A DNA stretch of 5,992 nt, taken from contig JABBBF010000142.1 of the NCBI GenBank assembly GCA_018607545.1, forward strand, positions 1 through 5,992, in the 5' to 3' direction. The translations under genes were made by a program, and so were the position numbers. The DNA comes from SAR92 clade bacterium. Its GTDB lineage: Bacteria > Pseudomonadota > Gammaproteobacteria > Pseudomonadales > Porticoccaceae. Below, piece after piece: positions 1 through 5,992 of the stretch (its first letter is position 1; each line of letters opens with the position of its first letter). The notes under the pieces were generated by a model that was not told the DNA's origin, ran no database searches, and worked only from the letters and a program-made list of their open reading frames with translations.

Positions 1-329
1 TCAGTTGCGCCACATACCAAGATTGCGCCGTCCATCTGGGCAGCACCGGTGATCATGTTTTTAACATAATCGGCGTGACCTGGGCAGTCTACGTGGGCGT
101 AGTGACGATCTGGGGAGTCATACTCAACGTGTGCTGTTGAGATAGTGATTCCGCGCTCGCGCTCTTCGGGTGCGTTATCAATCTGGTCAAAGGCTTTCAT
201 TTCGCCGCCCCAAACTTCAGCACAAACCCGTGTCATTGCAGCGGTCAAAGTGGTTTTACCATGATCGACGTGACCAATGGTGCCTACGTTGACGTGCGGC
301 TTATTTCTTTCAAACTTTTCTTTTGCCAT
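1..329 (-). CDS. tuf: Translation elongation factor EF-Tu, N-terminal part (runs off the left edge)
   Basis: EF-Tu is the cytoplasmic GTPase that carries aminoacyl-tRNA to the ribosomal A site. Only codons 1-109 are in the window (family length about 394-407), and codon 110 is cut after GA. The protein starts [20 protein letters not shown]. The P-loop GHVDHGKT is at residues 19-26, followed by the effector-loop RGIT and the switch II motif DCPGH, then [10 protein letters not shown]. This covers the first part of the GTP-binding domain and is unmistakable. The ATG at 327-329 is chosen because it gives the standard family N-terminus and has a Shine-Dalgarno sequence seven bases upstream. In the usual str operon tuf directly follows fusA. 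Here the fusA stop codon is about 2.5 kb away, with a terminator and an oppositely oriented EF-G gene between, so tuf must be transcribed from its own promoter (candidate at 422-449). Whether this is the only tuf copy cannot be seen. Confidence 0.98.
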   Translation of the reverse strand, partial: MAKEKFERNKPHVNVGTIGHVDHGKTTLTAAMTRVCAEVWGGEMKAFDQIDNAPEERERGITISTAHVEYDSPDRHYAHVDCPGHADYVKNMITGAAQMDGAILVCGAT

Positions 330-336
330 CTCAATG

Positions 337-343
337 TCTCCTC
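337..343 (-). promoter_or_regulatory. tuf ribosome binding site
   Basis: On the minus strand GAGGAGA lies seven bases before the tuf ATG. It is a strong Shine-Dalgarno match at ideal spacing and supports the start at 329. It contrasts with the weak site in front of the divergent EF-G gene. Confidence 0.85.
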
Positions 344-386
344 AGCAGGCATTTAACGTTCTATTATTCAATTTTGGACGCTTTAC

Positions 387-405
387 AACTCCTTTCTCTG
401 GAGCT
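387..405 (-). promoter_or_regulatory. Small hairpin in the tuf leader
   Basis: On the minus strand AGCTCC and GGAGTT can pair across the loop AGAGAAA, giving a six-pair stem with one G-U pair. It lies in the predicted 5' leader of tuf, shortly after the candidate start of transcription and about 57 bases before the ATG. No U-run follows, so it is not a terminator. It may stabilise the leader or have no role. The stem is short enough to occur by chance. Confidence 0.3.
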
Positions 406-421
406 ATGCGCAAGGGACGCC

Positions 422-449
422 ATCTTATACATCGAATCCTGAGAGTCAA
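422..449 (-). promoter_or_regulatory. Candidate sigma-70 promoter of tuf
   Basis: On the minus strand there is a -35 element TTGACT (444-449, five of six consensus bases), a 16-base spacer, and a -10 element TAAGAT (422-427). An alternative reading of the -10 as TATAAG (424-429) would leave a 14-base spacer, which is short. The sequence after the -10 is GGCGTCCC, a GC-rich discriminator of the kind found at stringently controlled translation promoters. Transcription would begin near 414-416, leaving a leader of about 85 bases. A promoter is required here because the str operon transcript is blocked by the terminator at 2766-2801 and the intervening gene is on the other strand. Confidence 0.65.
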
Positions 450-468
450 CGCCCGCAATAGCTAAATT

Positions 469-518
469 GAGGATTTTTTTACTTATCAGAGGATTTTCGA
501 CCTTTATTGGAGGTTTTT
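469..518. repeat. Three phased GAGG-T-tract repeats upstream of the tuf promoter
   Basis: The plus strand carries GAGGATTTT at 469-477, the same nine bases at 489-497, and GAGGTTTTT at 510-518. Start-to-start spacing is 20 and 21 bases, about two helical turns. Read from the tuf promoter these are A-tracts at roughly -55 to -104. Further T-tracts occur near 546-549, 577-581 and 620-624. Phased A-tracts bend DNA and often lie upstream of strong stable-RNA and translation promoters, as UP elements or Fis-bound curved DNA. The repeats and spacing are seen directly; the role is inferred. Confidence 0.45.
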
Positions 519-583
519 AACGCGCTTAAAGGGGCAACTCCCAGGTTTTATAAAAATGACCTACTCTATTTAACTATTTTTCT

Positions 584-611
584 CTGTAATTTCACCAATT
601 TCCTGTATACT
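584..611 (+). promoter_or_regulatory. Candidate sigma-70 promoter of the second EF-G gene
   Basis: The plus strand has a -10 element TATACT at 606-611, five of six consensus bases. It is followed at once by CGCGCGCG, an exceptionally GC-rich discriminator. The best -35 at workable spacing is CTGTAA (584-589, three of six bases, 16-base spacer), which is weak. Transcription would start near 618, giving a leader of about 44 bases. The alternating CG run in an otherwise AT-rich region suggests control by ppGpp/DksA, as for ribosomal promoters, but that is inference. Confidence 0.5.
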
Positions 612-661
612 CGCGCGCGTTTTTGACCTATATAACAAGCCATTTTTAATCGAGCATTCTC

Positions 662-2749
662 ATGACTGAACTATCCCACTACAGAAATATTGGTATCTTT
701 GCCCACGTTGATGCAGGCAAGACAACTACTACTGAACGAATCCTGAAACTGACAGGAAAAATTCACAAAACCGGTGAAGTTCACGATGGAGCTGCCACCA
801 CCGACTTTATGGAACAGGAACAGGAACGCGGCATTACCATCCAGTCTGCTGCAACAACTTGTTTTTGGAGAGATCACCGCTTCAACATTATTGATACTCC
901 AGGACACGTTGACTTCACTGTCGAAGTGTACCGCTCACTTAAAGTACTCGACGGCGGCGTTGGCGTATTCTGCGGTTCTGGCGGCGTTGAGCCTCAGTCA
1001 GAAACTAACTGGCGCTATGCTAACGAATCAGAAGTTGCGCGAGTGATCTTCGTAAACAAACTGGATCGCATGGGAGCTGACTTTCTGCGAGTTGTTAAGC
1101 AGGTTAAATCTGTTCTTGGTGCCAACCCTCTGGTTATGTGCTTGCCAATTGGTGTTGAAGAAAATTTTGTCGGCCTAGTCGATCTGCTTGAGCGCAAAGC
1201 CTATGTATGGGACGACTCCGGTCTTCCAGAGAACTTTGAGATTGTCGATATCCCAGCGGACATGGTCGACCAGGTTGAAGAGTACCGCGAGCAGATGATC
1301 GAGATGGCTCTTGAGCAGGACGATGACCTGTTGATGGCTTACATGGAAGGCGAAGAGCCATCCATCGAAGACGTTAAACGCTGTATCCGTAAAGGCACCA
1401 TCGCTCTGGACTTCTTCCCCACTTACTGTGGTTCTGCGTTTAAGAACAAAGGTGTACAGATGGTTCTCGACGCCGTTGTCGACTACCTGCCTTGCCCAAC
1501 AGATGTTGTACCTCAGCCACTGACTGACGAAGAAGGTGTTGAGACGGGCGAACGCGCAATCGTTTCCGTTACTGAGTCACTGAAAGCATTGGCCTTTAAA
1601 ATTATGGATGATCGCTTCGGCGCTCTGACATTTGTACGCATTTACTCCGGCGTGATTAATAAGGGAGACACTATCCTTAACTCCTTTACTGGCAAGACTG
1701 AGCGCATCGGCCGCATGGTTGAGATGCACGCAGATGATCGCAACGAGATCAGTCGCGCTCAGGCTGGCGATATTATTGCCATTGTCGGCATGAAGAACGT
1801 TCAGACCGGCCACACGCTATGTGACCCCAAGCATCCAGTGACTCTTGAAGCCATGATCTTCCCTGAGCCAGTGATTTCGATTGCGGTTAAGCCGAAAGAT
1901 AAAGGCGGCTCTGAAAAGATGGGTGTTGCGATCGGCAAGATGATTGCTGAAGATCCTTCGTTCCGTGTTGAGACTGATGAAGATTCTGGCGAGACTATCC
2001 TTAAGGGGATGGGCGAGCTGCACTTGGACATTAAGGTCGACATCCTCAACCGTACTTACGGTGTTGATTTGATCGTTGGTCAGCCACAGGTTGCCTATCG
2101 TGAGACCATCACTCAGGCTCTCGAAGATAGCTACACTCACAAGAAGCAGTCTGGTGGTTCTGGTCAGTTTGGTAAGATTGATTACCGCATTAAGCCCGGT
2201 GAGCCAGGTACAGGTTTTGTGTTTAGTTCTGTGGTTGTCGGCGGTAACGTTCCCAAGGAATTCTTCCCAGCCATTGAGAAAGGCTTTAAAGGCATGATGG
2301 ATCAAGGTCCATTGGCTGGCTATCCGGTTCTCGATGTTGAAGTTGAACTCTACGATGGTGGCTTCCACGCAGTTGACTCCTCGGCAGTTGCCTTTGAGAT
2401 CGCCGCTAAAGGTGCTTTCCGTCAGTCTATGCCTAAAGCTGGCCCACAGATCATTGAGCCAATTATGAAGGTCGACGTGTTTACGCCGGAAGATCATGTT
2501 GGTGATGTTATCGGTGACTTGAATCGCCGTCGCGGTATGATCAAAGATCAGGAAGCTGGTGTTACCGGTGTTCGCATTAAAGCAGATGTTCCACTGTCGG
2601 AGATGTTTGGCTATATCGGCAGCCTGCGTACCATGACTTCTGGCCGCGGTCAGTTCTCAATGGAGTTTTCGCACTATATGCCTTGCCCACAGAACATCGC
2701 CAACGATGTTATTGCTGAAGCTAAGGCACTTAAAGAAGCTAAGTCATAA
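662..2749 (+). CDS. fusA2: Second elongation factor G (EF-G 2 paralogue)
   Basis: This is a complete 695-residue translational GTPase of the EF-G family, predicted to act on the ribosome in translocation or recycling. The GTPase motifs are intact: AHVDAGKT (14-21), RGIT (56-59), DTPGH with catalytic His82 (78-82), NKLD (132-135) and GSA (257-259). Domains II (about 300-400), III (to about 480), IV (about 480-605) and V (to about 680) follow in normal order. Its N-terminus [16 protein letters not shown] and wording such as [11 protein letters not shown] fit the gammaproteobacterial EF-G 2 group rather than EF-G 1. Compared with the fusA product here it lacks about seven residues before the switch II strand and differs at the domain IV tip (S500, F503, K505, A570). 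The ATG at 662 gives the family start, but upstream there is only a weak GAG at 652-654, suggesting modest translation. It lies between fusA and tuf, convergent with fusA and divergent from tuf. Its function is unproven; it may serve under special growth conditions. Confidence 0.95.
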   Translation: MTELSHYRNIGIFAHVDAGKTTTTERILKLTGKIHKTGEVHDGAATTDFMEQEQERGITIQSAATTCFWRDHRFNIIDTPGHVDFTVEVYRSLKVLDGGVGVFCGSGGVEPQSETNWRYANESEVARVIFVNKLDRMGADFLRVVKQVKSVLGANPLVMCLPIGVEENFVGLVDLLERKAYVWDDSGLPENFEIVDIPADMVDQVEEYREQMIEMALEQDDDLLMAYMEGEEPSIEDVKRCIRKGTIALDFFPTYCGSAFKNKGVQMVLDAVVDYLPCPTDVVPQPLTDEEGVETGERAIVSVTESLKALAFKIMDDRFGALTFVRIYSGVINKGDTILNSFTGKTERIGRMVEMHADDRNEISRAQAGDIIAIVGMKNVQTGHTLCDPKHPVTLEAMIFPEPVISIAVKPKDKGGSEKMGVAIGKMIAEDPSFRVETDEDSGETILKGMGELHLDIKVDILNRTYGVDLIVGQPQVAYRETITQALEDSYTHKKQSGGSGQFGKIDYRIKPGEPGTGFVFSSVVVGGNVPKEFFPAIEKGFKGMMDQGPLAGYPVLDVEVELYDGGFHAVDSSAVAFEIAAKGAFRQSMPKAGPQIIEPIMKVDVFTPEDHVGDVIGDLNRRRGMIKDQEAGVTGVRIKADVPLSEMFGYIGSLRTMTSGRGQFSMEFSHYMPCPQNIANDVIAEAKALKEAKS
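811..841 (+). repeat. Inverted near-identical 31-base block shared with fusA (copy in fusA2)
   Basis: These 31 bases encode residues [11 protein letters not shown] around the G2 motif. They match the reverse complement of 4775-4805 in fusA at 30 of 31 positions, with 21 in an unbroken run. Apart from one GAA/GAG difference even the third codon positions agree. The identity may reflect strong protein constraint plus shared codon preference, or past gene conversion between the two EF-G genes. Confidence 0.7.
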
Positions 2750-2765
2750 GCTTTCTTTAAGACCT

Positions 2766-2801
2766 AAAAAACCCCGCTGGTGCAAACCAGCGGGGTTTTT
2801 T
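2766..2801. terminator. Bidirectional rho-independent terminator between the convergent EF-G genes
   Basis: A perfect 16-pair inverted repeat consists of six A, then CCCCGCTGGT, a GCAA loop (2782-2785), then ACCAGCGGGG and six T. The GC core has ten pairs, and the A/T flanks provide a U-run on both strands. On the plus strand it begins 16 bases after the fusA2 stop. On the minus strand it begins 59 bases after the fusA stop. It should therefore end both transcripts, preventing each EF-G message from running antisense into the other and cutting tuf off from the str operon. Confidence 0.95.
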
Positions 2802-2860
2802 ATTGCTCTTACATTTTGGGACAGACCACAGACTAGATAGCTAGGGACTCGGGTAAAAAA

Positions 2861-4963
2861 CTAGCCTAAGTTCTTAGTCATAATCGCCGCAGCCACTGCC
2901 TTCGGCGCTTCCGCGTAACGATCAAATTCCATAGTGAATGTAGCGCGACCCTGAGTGGCTGAGCGCAGATCCGTGGCATAGCCAAACATCTCTGCCAGCG
3001 GCACTTCCGCATCGATCACCTTGCCCATAGGGCTATCGGCCATACCCAGAATCATGCCGCGACGGCGATTTAGATCACCCACCACATCACCCATATTGCC
3101 TTCCGGGGTGACTACCTCGACTTTCATCATCGGCTCTAGCAATACAGCGCCGCCTTCATCCTTAAGATCTCTAGTGGCCAGTGAGCCGGCGATTTTAAAT
3201 GCCACTTCCGAGGAATCCACATCGTGGTAGGAACCGTCATAGAGCGTCGCTTTGACACCCAACAGCGGATAGCCAGCCAGGACGCCATTCTGCATCTGTT
3301 CTGAGATACCTTTTTCAATTGCCGGGATATATTCCTTGGGAACGGTTCCTCCGACAATCTCATTAACAAATTCCAGCCCTTCAGCACTGGGATCTTCAGC
3401 TGGTTCAAATTTCAGGCAGACATGTCCATATTGACCGCGGCCACCGGACTGACGAATAAACTTACCTTCGATATCACAGTGCTTGGTAATGGTTTCACGA
3501 TAGGCTACTTGCGGCTGACCAATATTGGCCTCGACCGTAAACTCGCGACGCATACGGTCGACAAGAATATCCAGATGCAGCTCACCCATACCAGAGATAA
3601 TGGTCTGGCCACTCTCCTGATCGGTCTTAACTCTAAAGGAGGGATCTTCCTGTGCCAGCTTACCCAAGGCCACGCCCATTTTATCTTGATCCGCCTGCGT
3701 TCGCGGCTCTACGGCAACTGAGATAACTGGCTCGGGAAAGACCATGCGCTCAAGAATGATTTTGGCATTCTCAGCACAGAGGGTGTCACCTGTCGTAGTA
3801 TCTTTAAGACCAATGGCGGCGGCAATATCCCCCGCCAGTACCTGCTTAATCTCTTCACGGCTATTGGCATGCATCTGCACCATGCGGCCAATGCGCTCGC
3901 GCTTCATTTTGATTGAGTTATACACTGCGGTGCCAGTTTCAAGCTTGCCCGAATAAACGCGCATAAAGGTCAAGGTGCCGACAAAGGGGTCGGTGGCGAT
4001 CTTAAACGCCAGCGCCGCAAAGGGTGCTTCATCATTGGCTTCTCTGACTCCTTGCTCGCCATTTTCCAGCTCACCTTCAATGGCTTTGACTTCGGTGGGT
4101 GACGGCAGGTATTCCACCACGGCGTCGAGAACGCCCTGTACGCCCTTGTTCTTAAAGGCTGAACCACCGAGTACCAGAACGATCTCATTGGCCAGCGTGC
4201 GCGCACGCAGGCCCTGCTTGATCTCCTCTTCAGATAGAGGCTGATCGTCTAGGTATTTATCCATTAATGCTTCATTGGCTTCAGCGGCGGACTCAACAAT
4301 AAACTCATGCATCTCCTGGCACTGCTCGAGCATGTCTTCGGGGATCTCGGCATATTCAAAGGTCATGCCTTGATCTGCGTCATTCCAGTAGACCGCTTTC
4401 ATTTTCACCAGATCCACTACACCTTTGAATTCTTCCTCGGCACCAATGGTCATTTGCAGTGGCACTGGAATCGCACCCAGACGCTCTTTGAGCTGGTTGA
4501 CGACCATCATATAGTCGGCGCCGGCACGGTCCATCTTGTTGACGAACACTAGACGCGGAACTGCGTATTTATTCGCCTGACGCCAGACGGTTTCAGTCTG
4601 TGGTTGCACCCCTGAAGAAGCACAGAGTACGATTACAGCGCCATCTAAGACACGCAGTGAACGCTCAACCTCAATGGTGAAGTCAACGTGCCCCGGAGTG
4701 TCGATAATATTGATGCGGTGATCTTGGAACTGAGCATTCATGCCTTTCCAAAAACAGGTGGTCGCTGCGGAGGTGATGGTAATGCCGCGTTCCTGCTCCT
4801 GTTCCATCCAGTCCATGGTTGCAGCACCATCGTGAACCTCACCGATTTTGTGCGACAGACCAGTATAGAACAGCACCCGCTCGGTAGTGGTGGTTTTGCC
4901 GGCATCTACGTGGGCGCAGATTCCGATGTTGCGATAGCGACTGATGGGGGTTGCGCGAGACAC
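2861..4963 (-). CDS. fusA: Elongation factor G, main copy (EF-G 1)
   Basis: EF-G 1 is the GTPase that drives tRNA-mRNA translocation and, with RRF, ribosome recycling in the cytoplasm. The 700-residue product matches the usual length. Motifs are AHVDAGKT (17-24), RGIT (59-62), DTPGH with His92 (88-92), NKMD (142-145) and GSA (267-269). The domain IV tip has the canonical loops SGGRGQYGH (506-514) and HDVDSSE (580-586), where His580 corresponds to E. coli His583. The start codon is GTG, giving [15 protein letters not shown], the standard N-terminus; AGAGGA seven bases upstream supports it. The stop is TAG. It follows rpsG by 119 bases in the normal str order, but a terminator-like hairpin lies in that gap and no convincing promoter is visible after it, so it is probably transcribed by partial read-through from rpsL-rpsG. 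tuf does not follow it as usual; the inverted second EF-G gene does. Confidence 0.98.
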   Translation of the reverse strand: MSRATPISRYRNIGICAHVDAGKTTTTERVLFYTGLSHKIGEVHDGAATMDWMEQEQERGITITSAATTCFWKGMNAQFQDHRINIIDTPGHVDFTIEVERSLRVLDGAVIVLCASSGVQPQTETVWRQANKYAVPRLVFVNKMDRAGADYMMVVNQLKERLGAIPVPLQMTIGAEEEFKGVVDLVKMKAVYWNDADQGMTFEYAEIPEDMLEQCQEMHEFIVESAAEANEALMDKYLDDQPLSEEEIKQGLRARTLANEIVLVLGGSAFKNKGVQGVLDAVVEYLPSPTEVKAIEGELENGEQGVREANDEAPFAALAFKIATDPFVGTLTFMRVYSGKLETGTAVYNSIKMKRERIGRMVQMHANSREEIKQVLAGDIAAAIGLKDTTTGDTLCAENAKIILERMVFPEPVISVAVEPRTQADQDKMGVALGKLAQEDPSFRVKTDQESGQTIISGMGELHLDILVDRMRREFTVEANIGQPQVAYRETITKHCDIEGKFIRQSGGRGQYGHVCLKFEPAEDPSAEGLEFVNEIVGGTVPKEYIPAIEKGISEQMQNGVLAGYPLLGVKATLYDGSYHDVDSSEVAFKIAGSLATRDLKDEGGAVLLEPMMKVEVVTPEGNMGDVVGDLNRRRGMILGMADSPMGKVIDAEVPLAEMFGYATDLRSATQGRATFTMEFDRYAEAPKAVAAAIMTKNLG
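4775..4805 (-). repeat. Inverted near-identical 31-base block shared with fusA2 (copy in fusA)
   Basis: This is the partner of 811-841, in opposite orientation about 3.9 kb away. It encodes the same [11 protein letters not shown] stretch with one synonymous difference. An exchange between such inverted blocks would invert the DNA between them or copy sequence from one EF-G to the other. Confidence 0.7.
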
Positions 4964-4970
4964 AATATAT

Positions 4971-4976
4971 TCCTCT
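4971..4976 (-). promoter_or_regulatory. fusA ribosome binding site deciding a GTG start
   Basis: On the minus strand AGAGGA lies seven bases before the GTG at 4961-4963, at ideal spacing. There is no in-frame ATG that would give the family N-terminus, so this site together with homology fixes the GTG start. Confidence 0.85.
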
Positions 4977-5023
4977 AGGGGCTAAATACTCAATAACTTA
5001 CAAAAACGTTGCTATTTAAAACG

Positions 5024-5054
5024 AAAAAAGGCGGCCATAACAGCCACCTTTTTT
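5024..5054 (-). terminator. Terminator-like hairpin between rpsG and fusA
   Basis: On the minus strand AAAAAAGGTGGC pairs with GCCGCCTTTTTT across the loop TGTTATG, giving a 12-pair stem with one G-U pair ending in six U. On the plus strand the same position would be a C-A mismatch, so the structure is built for minus-strand transcription. It starts 28 bases after the rpsG stop and ends 60 bases before the fusA start. Because fusA lies downstream in the same direction, it may act as a partial terminator or attenuator, or as an RNA-processing or stability hairpin for the rpsL-rpsG message. Confidence 0.7.
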
Positions 5055-5058
5055 GCGC

Positions 5059-5082
5059 AAGATTACAATTGACAATAATCTT
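5059..5082 (-). repeat. Inverted repeat directly after the rpsG stop codon
   Basis: AAGATTA and TAATCTT flank a ten-base centre that itself contains CAATTG. The seven-pair, AT-rich stem abuts the rpsG stop codon and precedes the terminator-like hairpin by four bases. It could stack on that hairpin or protect the 3' end of the rpsG message. The weak stem makes a role uncertain. Confidence 0.35.
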
Positions 5083-5553
5083 TTAGAAACGGAAGTGCGA
5101 GAACGCCTTGTTGGCTTCTGCCATACGGTGAACATCTTCACGCTTCTTAACTGCTCCACCTTTGCTTGCGGCTGCATCGATCAGCTCACCAGCGAGGCGT
5201 TGCGGCATGGACTTCTCACCGCGGTTACGAGCATATTCTACCAACCAACGCATCGCCAGAGCAGTGCGTCGCGAGGGACGAACTTCAACTGGGACCTGGT
5301 AGGTCGCGCCACCAACACGGCGGGATTTAACTTCCACCATAGGTGCAACGTTATCTAACGCTTCTTGGAACACTTCAACTGGATCTTTCTTGAGACGCTG
5401 TTCAACTAGATCAAGCGCTCCGTAAACAATCCGCTCAGCAACTGATTTCTTGCCGCTGACCATAACCATGTTCATAAACTTAGCTAGCGTGACATTTCCA
5501 AATTTAGGATCTGGCAGAATGTCCCGCTTTGCCGCTACTCTTCTTCTTGGCAT
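5083..5553 (-). CDS. rpsG: 30S ribosomal protein S7
   Basis: S7 is the primary 16S rRNA-binding protein that starts assembly of the 30S head and lies beside the exit-site tRNA. The product has 156 residues, the normal bacterial length, and starts [20 protein letters not shown]. The S7 signature is clear: [10 protein letters not shown] and the arginine-rich [10 protein letters not shown] around residues 73-96 form the beta-hairpin and RNA-binding surface. [10 protein letters not shown] occurs near the C-terminus, which ends SHFRF. The ATG at 5551-5553 is supported by AGAAGGG seven bases upstream. rpsG follows rpsL by 92 bases and precedes fusA, the standard str order. In E. coli S7 represses translation of its own operon by binding the rpsL-rpsG gap; the hairpin at 5581-5597 might be a counterpart, but I see no sequence proof. 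Confidence 0.98.
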   Translation of the reverse strand: MPRRRVAAKRDILPDPKFGNVTLAKFMNMVMVSGKKSVAERIVYGALDLVEQRLKKDPVEVFQEALDNVAPMVEVKSRRVGGATYQVPVEVRPSRRTALAMRWLVEYARNRGEKSMPQRLAGELIDAAASKGGAVKKREDVHRMAEANKAFSHFRF

Positions 5554-5560
5554 CGTTTTG

Positions 5561-5567
5561 CCCTTCT
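5561..5567 (-). promoter_or_regulatory. rpsG ribosome binding site
   Basis: On the minus strand AGAAGGG lies seven bases before the rpsG ATG. It is a good Shine-Dalgarno match and confirms the start. Confidence 0.8.
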
Positions 5568-5580
5568 CTTCAGGTTTTTT

Positions 5581-5597
5581 CTAGGGATAGGCCCTAG
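5581..5597 (-). promoter_or_regulatory. Hairpin in the rpsL-rpsG gap, possible S7 feedback site
   Basis: CTAGGG and CCCTAG form a perfect six-pair stem around a five-base loop (CCTAT on the minus strand), followed by an A-run and then the rpsG ribosome binding site. It sits where E. coli has the S7 translational operator, and the gap length (92 bases) is similar. CTAG is generally rare in gammaproteobacterial DNA, so two copies in one stem stand out. Position is the only argument for S7 binding. Confidence 0.4.
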
Positions 5598-5645
5598 CCT
5601 TACTTGGTTGTATTACCGATTCTTACGCAAGTCGTCTTTCTGATA

Positions 5646-5992
5646 CTACGCCTTAGGGCGCTTAGTACCGTACTTAGAACGACGCTGTGAACGACCGTTT
5701 ACACCCGCTGTATCCAATGTGCCACGTACCGTATGGTAGCGAACACCTGGAAGATCTTTTACACGACCACCACGAATCAAGACAACGCTGTGCTCTTGCA
5801 GGTTGTGACCTTCGCCGCCAATGTATGAAGTAACTTCAAAACCACTGGTTAAACGAACGCGACAAACTTTACGCAATGCAGAGTTTGGCTTCTTCGGAGT
5901 CGTTGTGTAAACACGGGTACATACACCACGGCGCTGCGGACAGGCCTGAAGTGCTGGTACGTCACTTTTACTGACTTTGCGTTTTCTCGGCT
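5646..5992 (-). CDS. rpsL: 30S ribosomal protein S12, lacking the first ten codons at the right edge
   Basis: S12 lies at the interface side of the 30S subunit and takes part in decoding accuracy. The window holds 114 complete codons up to the TAG stop. With E. coli numbering the first complete residue is Pro11, so the full length would be the usual 124. Diagnostic stretches are [20 protein letters not shown] and [18 protein letters not shown]. Lys43 and Lys88, whose changes give streptomycin resistance in E. coli, are both lysine, so a sensitive-type protein is predicted. Asp89, the residue that RimO methylthiolates in E. coli, is present. The true start would lie just beyond the edge, near 6020; the internal TTG at 5874-5876 is not a start because homology continues through it. 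It is normally the first gene of the str operon, and its promoter is outside the window. Confidence 0.98.
   Translation of the reverse strand, partial: PRKRKVSKSDVPALQACPQRRGVCTRVYTTTPKKPNSALRKVCRVRLTSGFEVTSYIGGEGHNLQEHSVVLIRGGRVKDLPGVRYHTVRGTLDTAGVNGRSQRRSKYGTKRPKA

Noticed and set aside
361..388. Possible second tuf promoter on the minus strand (TTGTAA, 16 bases, TAATAG)
   Set aside because: The -35 matches four and the -10 only three consensus bases, in AT-rich DNA where this is expected by chance. The upstream candidate is much better.
277..465. 62-codon open frame on the plus strand across the tuf start
   Set aside because: Its first part is antisense to tuf and its remainder is the tuf leader and promoter. 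It has no recognisable protein features and no Shine-Dalgarno site.
435..480. Possible plus-strand terminator, AATCCT pairing with AGGATT before seven T
   Set aside because: The stem is six pairs with a loop of nearly 30 bases, and there is no plus-strand gene upstream to terminate. The T-run is better explained as part of the phased repeats.
1817..2497. Long open frame of 226 codons on the minus strand inside fusA2
   Set aside because: It lies wholly antisense to a clearly coding EF-G gene, shows no recognisable domain, and reflects codon bias in the opposite strand. No promoter or ribosome binding site was seen for it.
330..2860. Transposon or other mobile element carrying fusA2 into the operon
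   Set aside because: No transposase, terminal inverted repeats, target duplication, integrase or tRNA attachment site is visible, and base use looks like the neighbouring genes.
5069..5074. Perfect TTGACA on the plus strand just past rpsG
   Set aside because: No -10-like sequence occurs 15-19 bases downstream, and the only thing it could transcribe is antisense to rpsG. It falls inside the inverted repeat.
5874..5876. TTG as a start for a short S12 protein
   Set aside because: Reading continues upstream to the window edge with full S12 similarity, so this is Leu49 of an edge-truncated gene, not a start.

Overview
The window is a rearranged streptomycin (str) ribosomal operon from a gammaproteobacterium. 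S12, S7 and the main EF-G are all of the gammaproteobacterial type. The extra EF-G closely matches, from memory, the EF-G 2 proteins of Vibrio, Shewanella, Hahella and Saccharophagus. Moderate GC and AT-rich intergenic regions would fit a marine lineage, but the genus cannot be fixed from sequence alone.

Layout from right to left, the direction in which the operon is transcribed. On the minus strand lie rpsL (S12, missing only its first ten codons at the right edge), a 92-base gap with a small hairpin, rpsG (S7), a gap with a terminator-like hairpin, and fusA (EF-G 1, GTG start). A near-perfect bidirectional terminator follows. Next comes a second full-length EF-G gene (fusA2) on the plus strand, pointing towards fusA. 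Beyond a divergent intergenic region of about 330 bases is the start of tuf (EF-Tu, first 109 codons) on the minus strand, running off the left edge.

In the classical operon (rpsL-rpsG-fusA-tuf) EF-Tu is expressed downstream of EF-G. Here an inverted EF-G paralogue and a strong terminator separate the two. tuf therefore needs its own promoter, and a good candidate lies at 422-449, with T-tracts spaced at roughly whole helical turns behind it. fusA2 has its own candidate promoter with a GC-rich discriminator but only a weak ribosome binding site.

Everything encoded serves translation elongation. EF-Tu delivers aminoacyl-tRNA, EF-G translocates, S12 lines the decoding centre and S7 the exit-side tRNA region of the 30S subunit. 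All genes look intact, with all GTPase motifs present in both EF-Gs. I found no mobile element, CRISPR array, tRNA or wholly new system. The unusual points are the second EF-G in this position, its altered domain IV tip, and the way terminators and promoters divide the operon.
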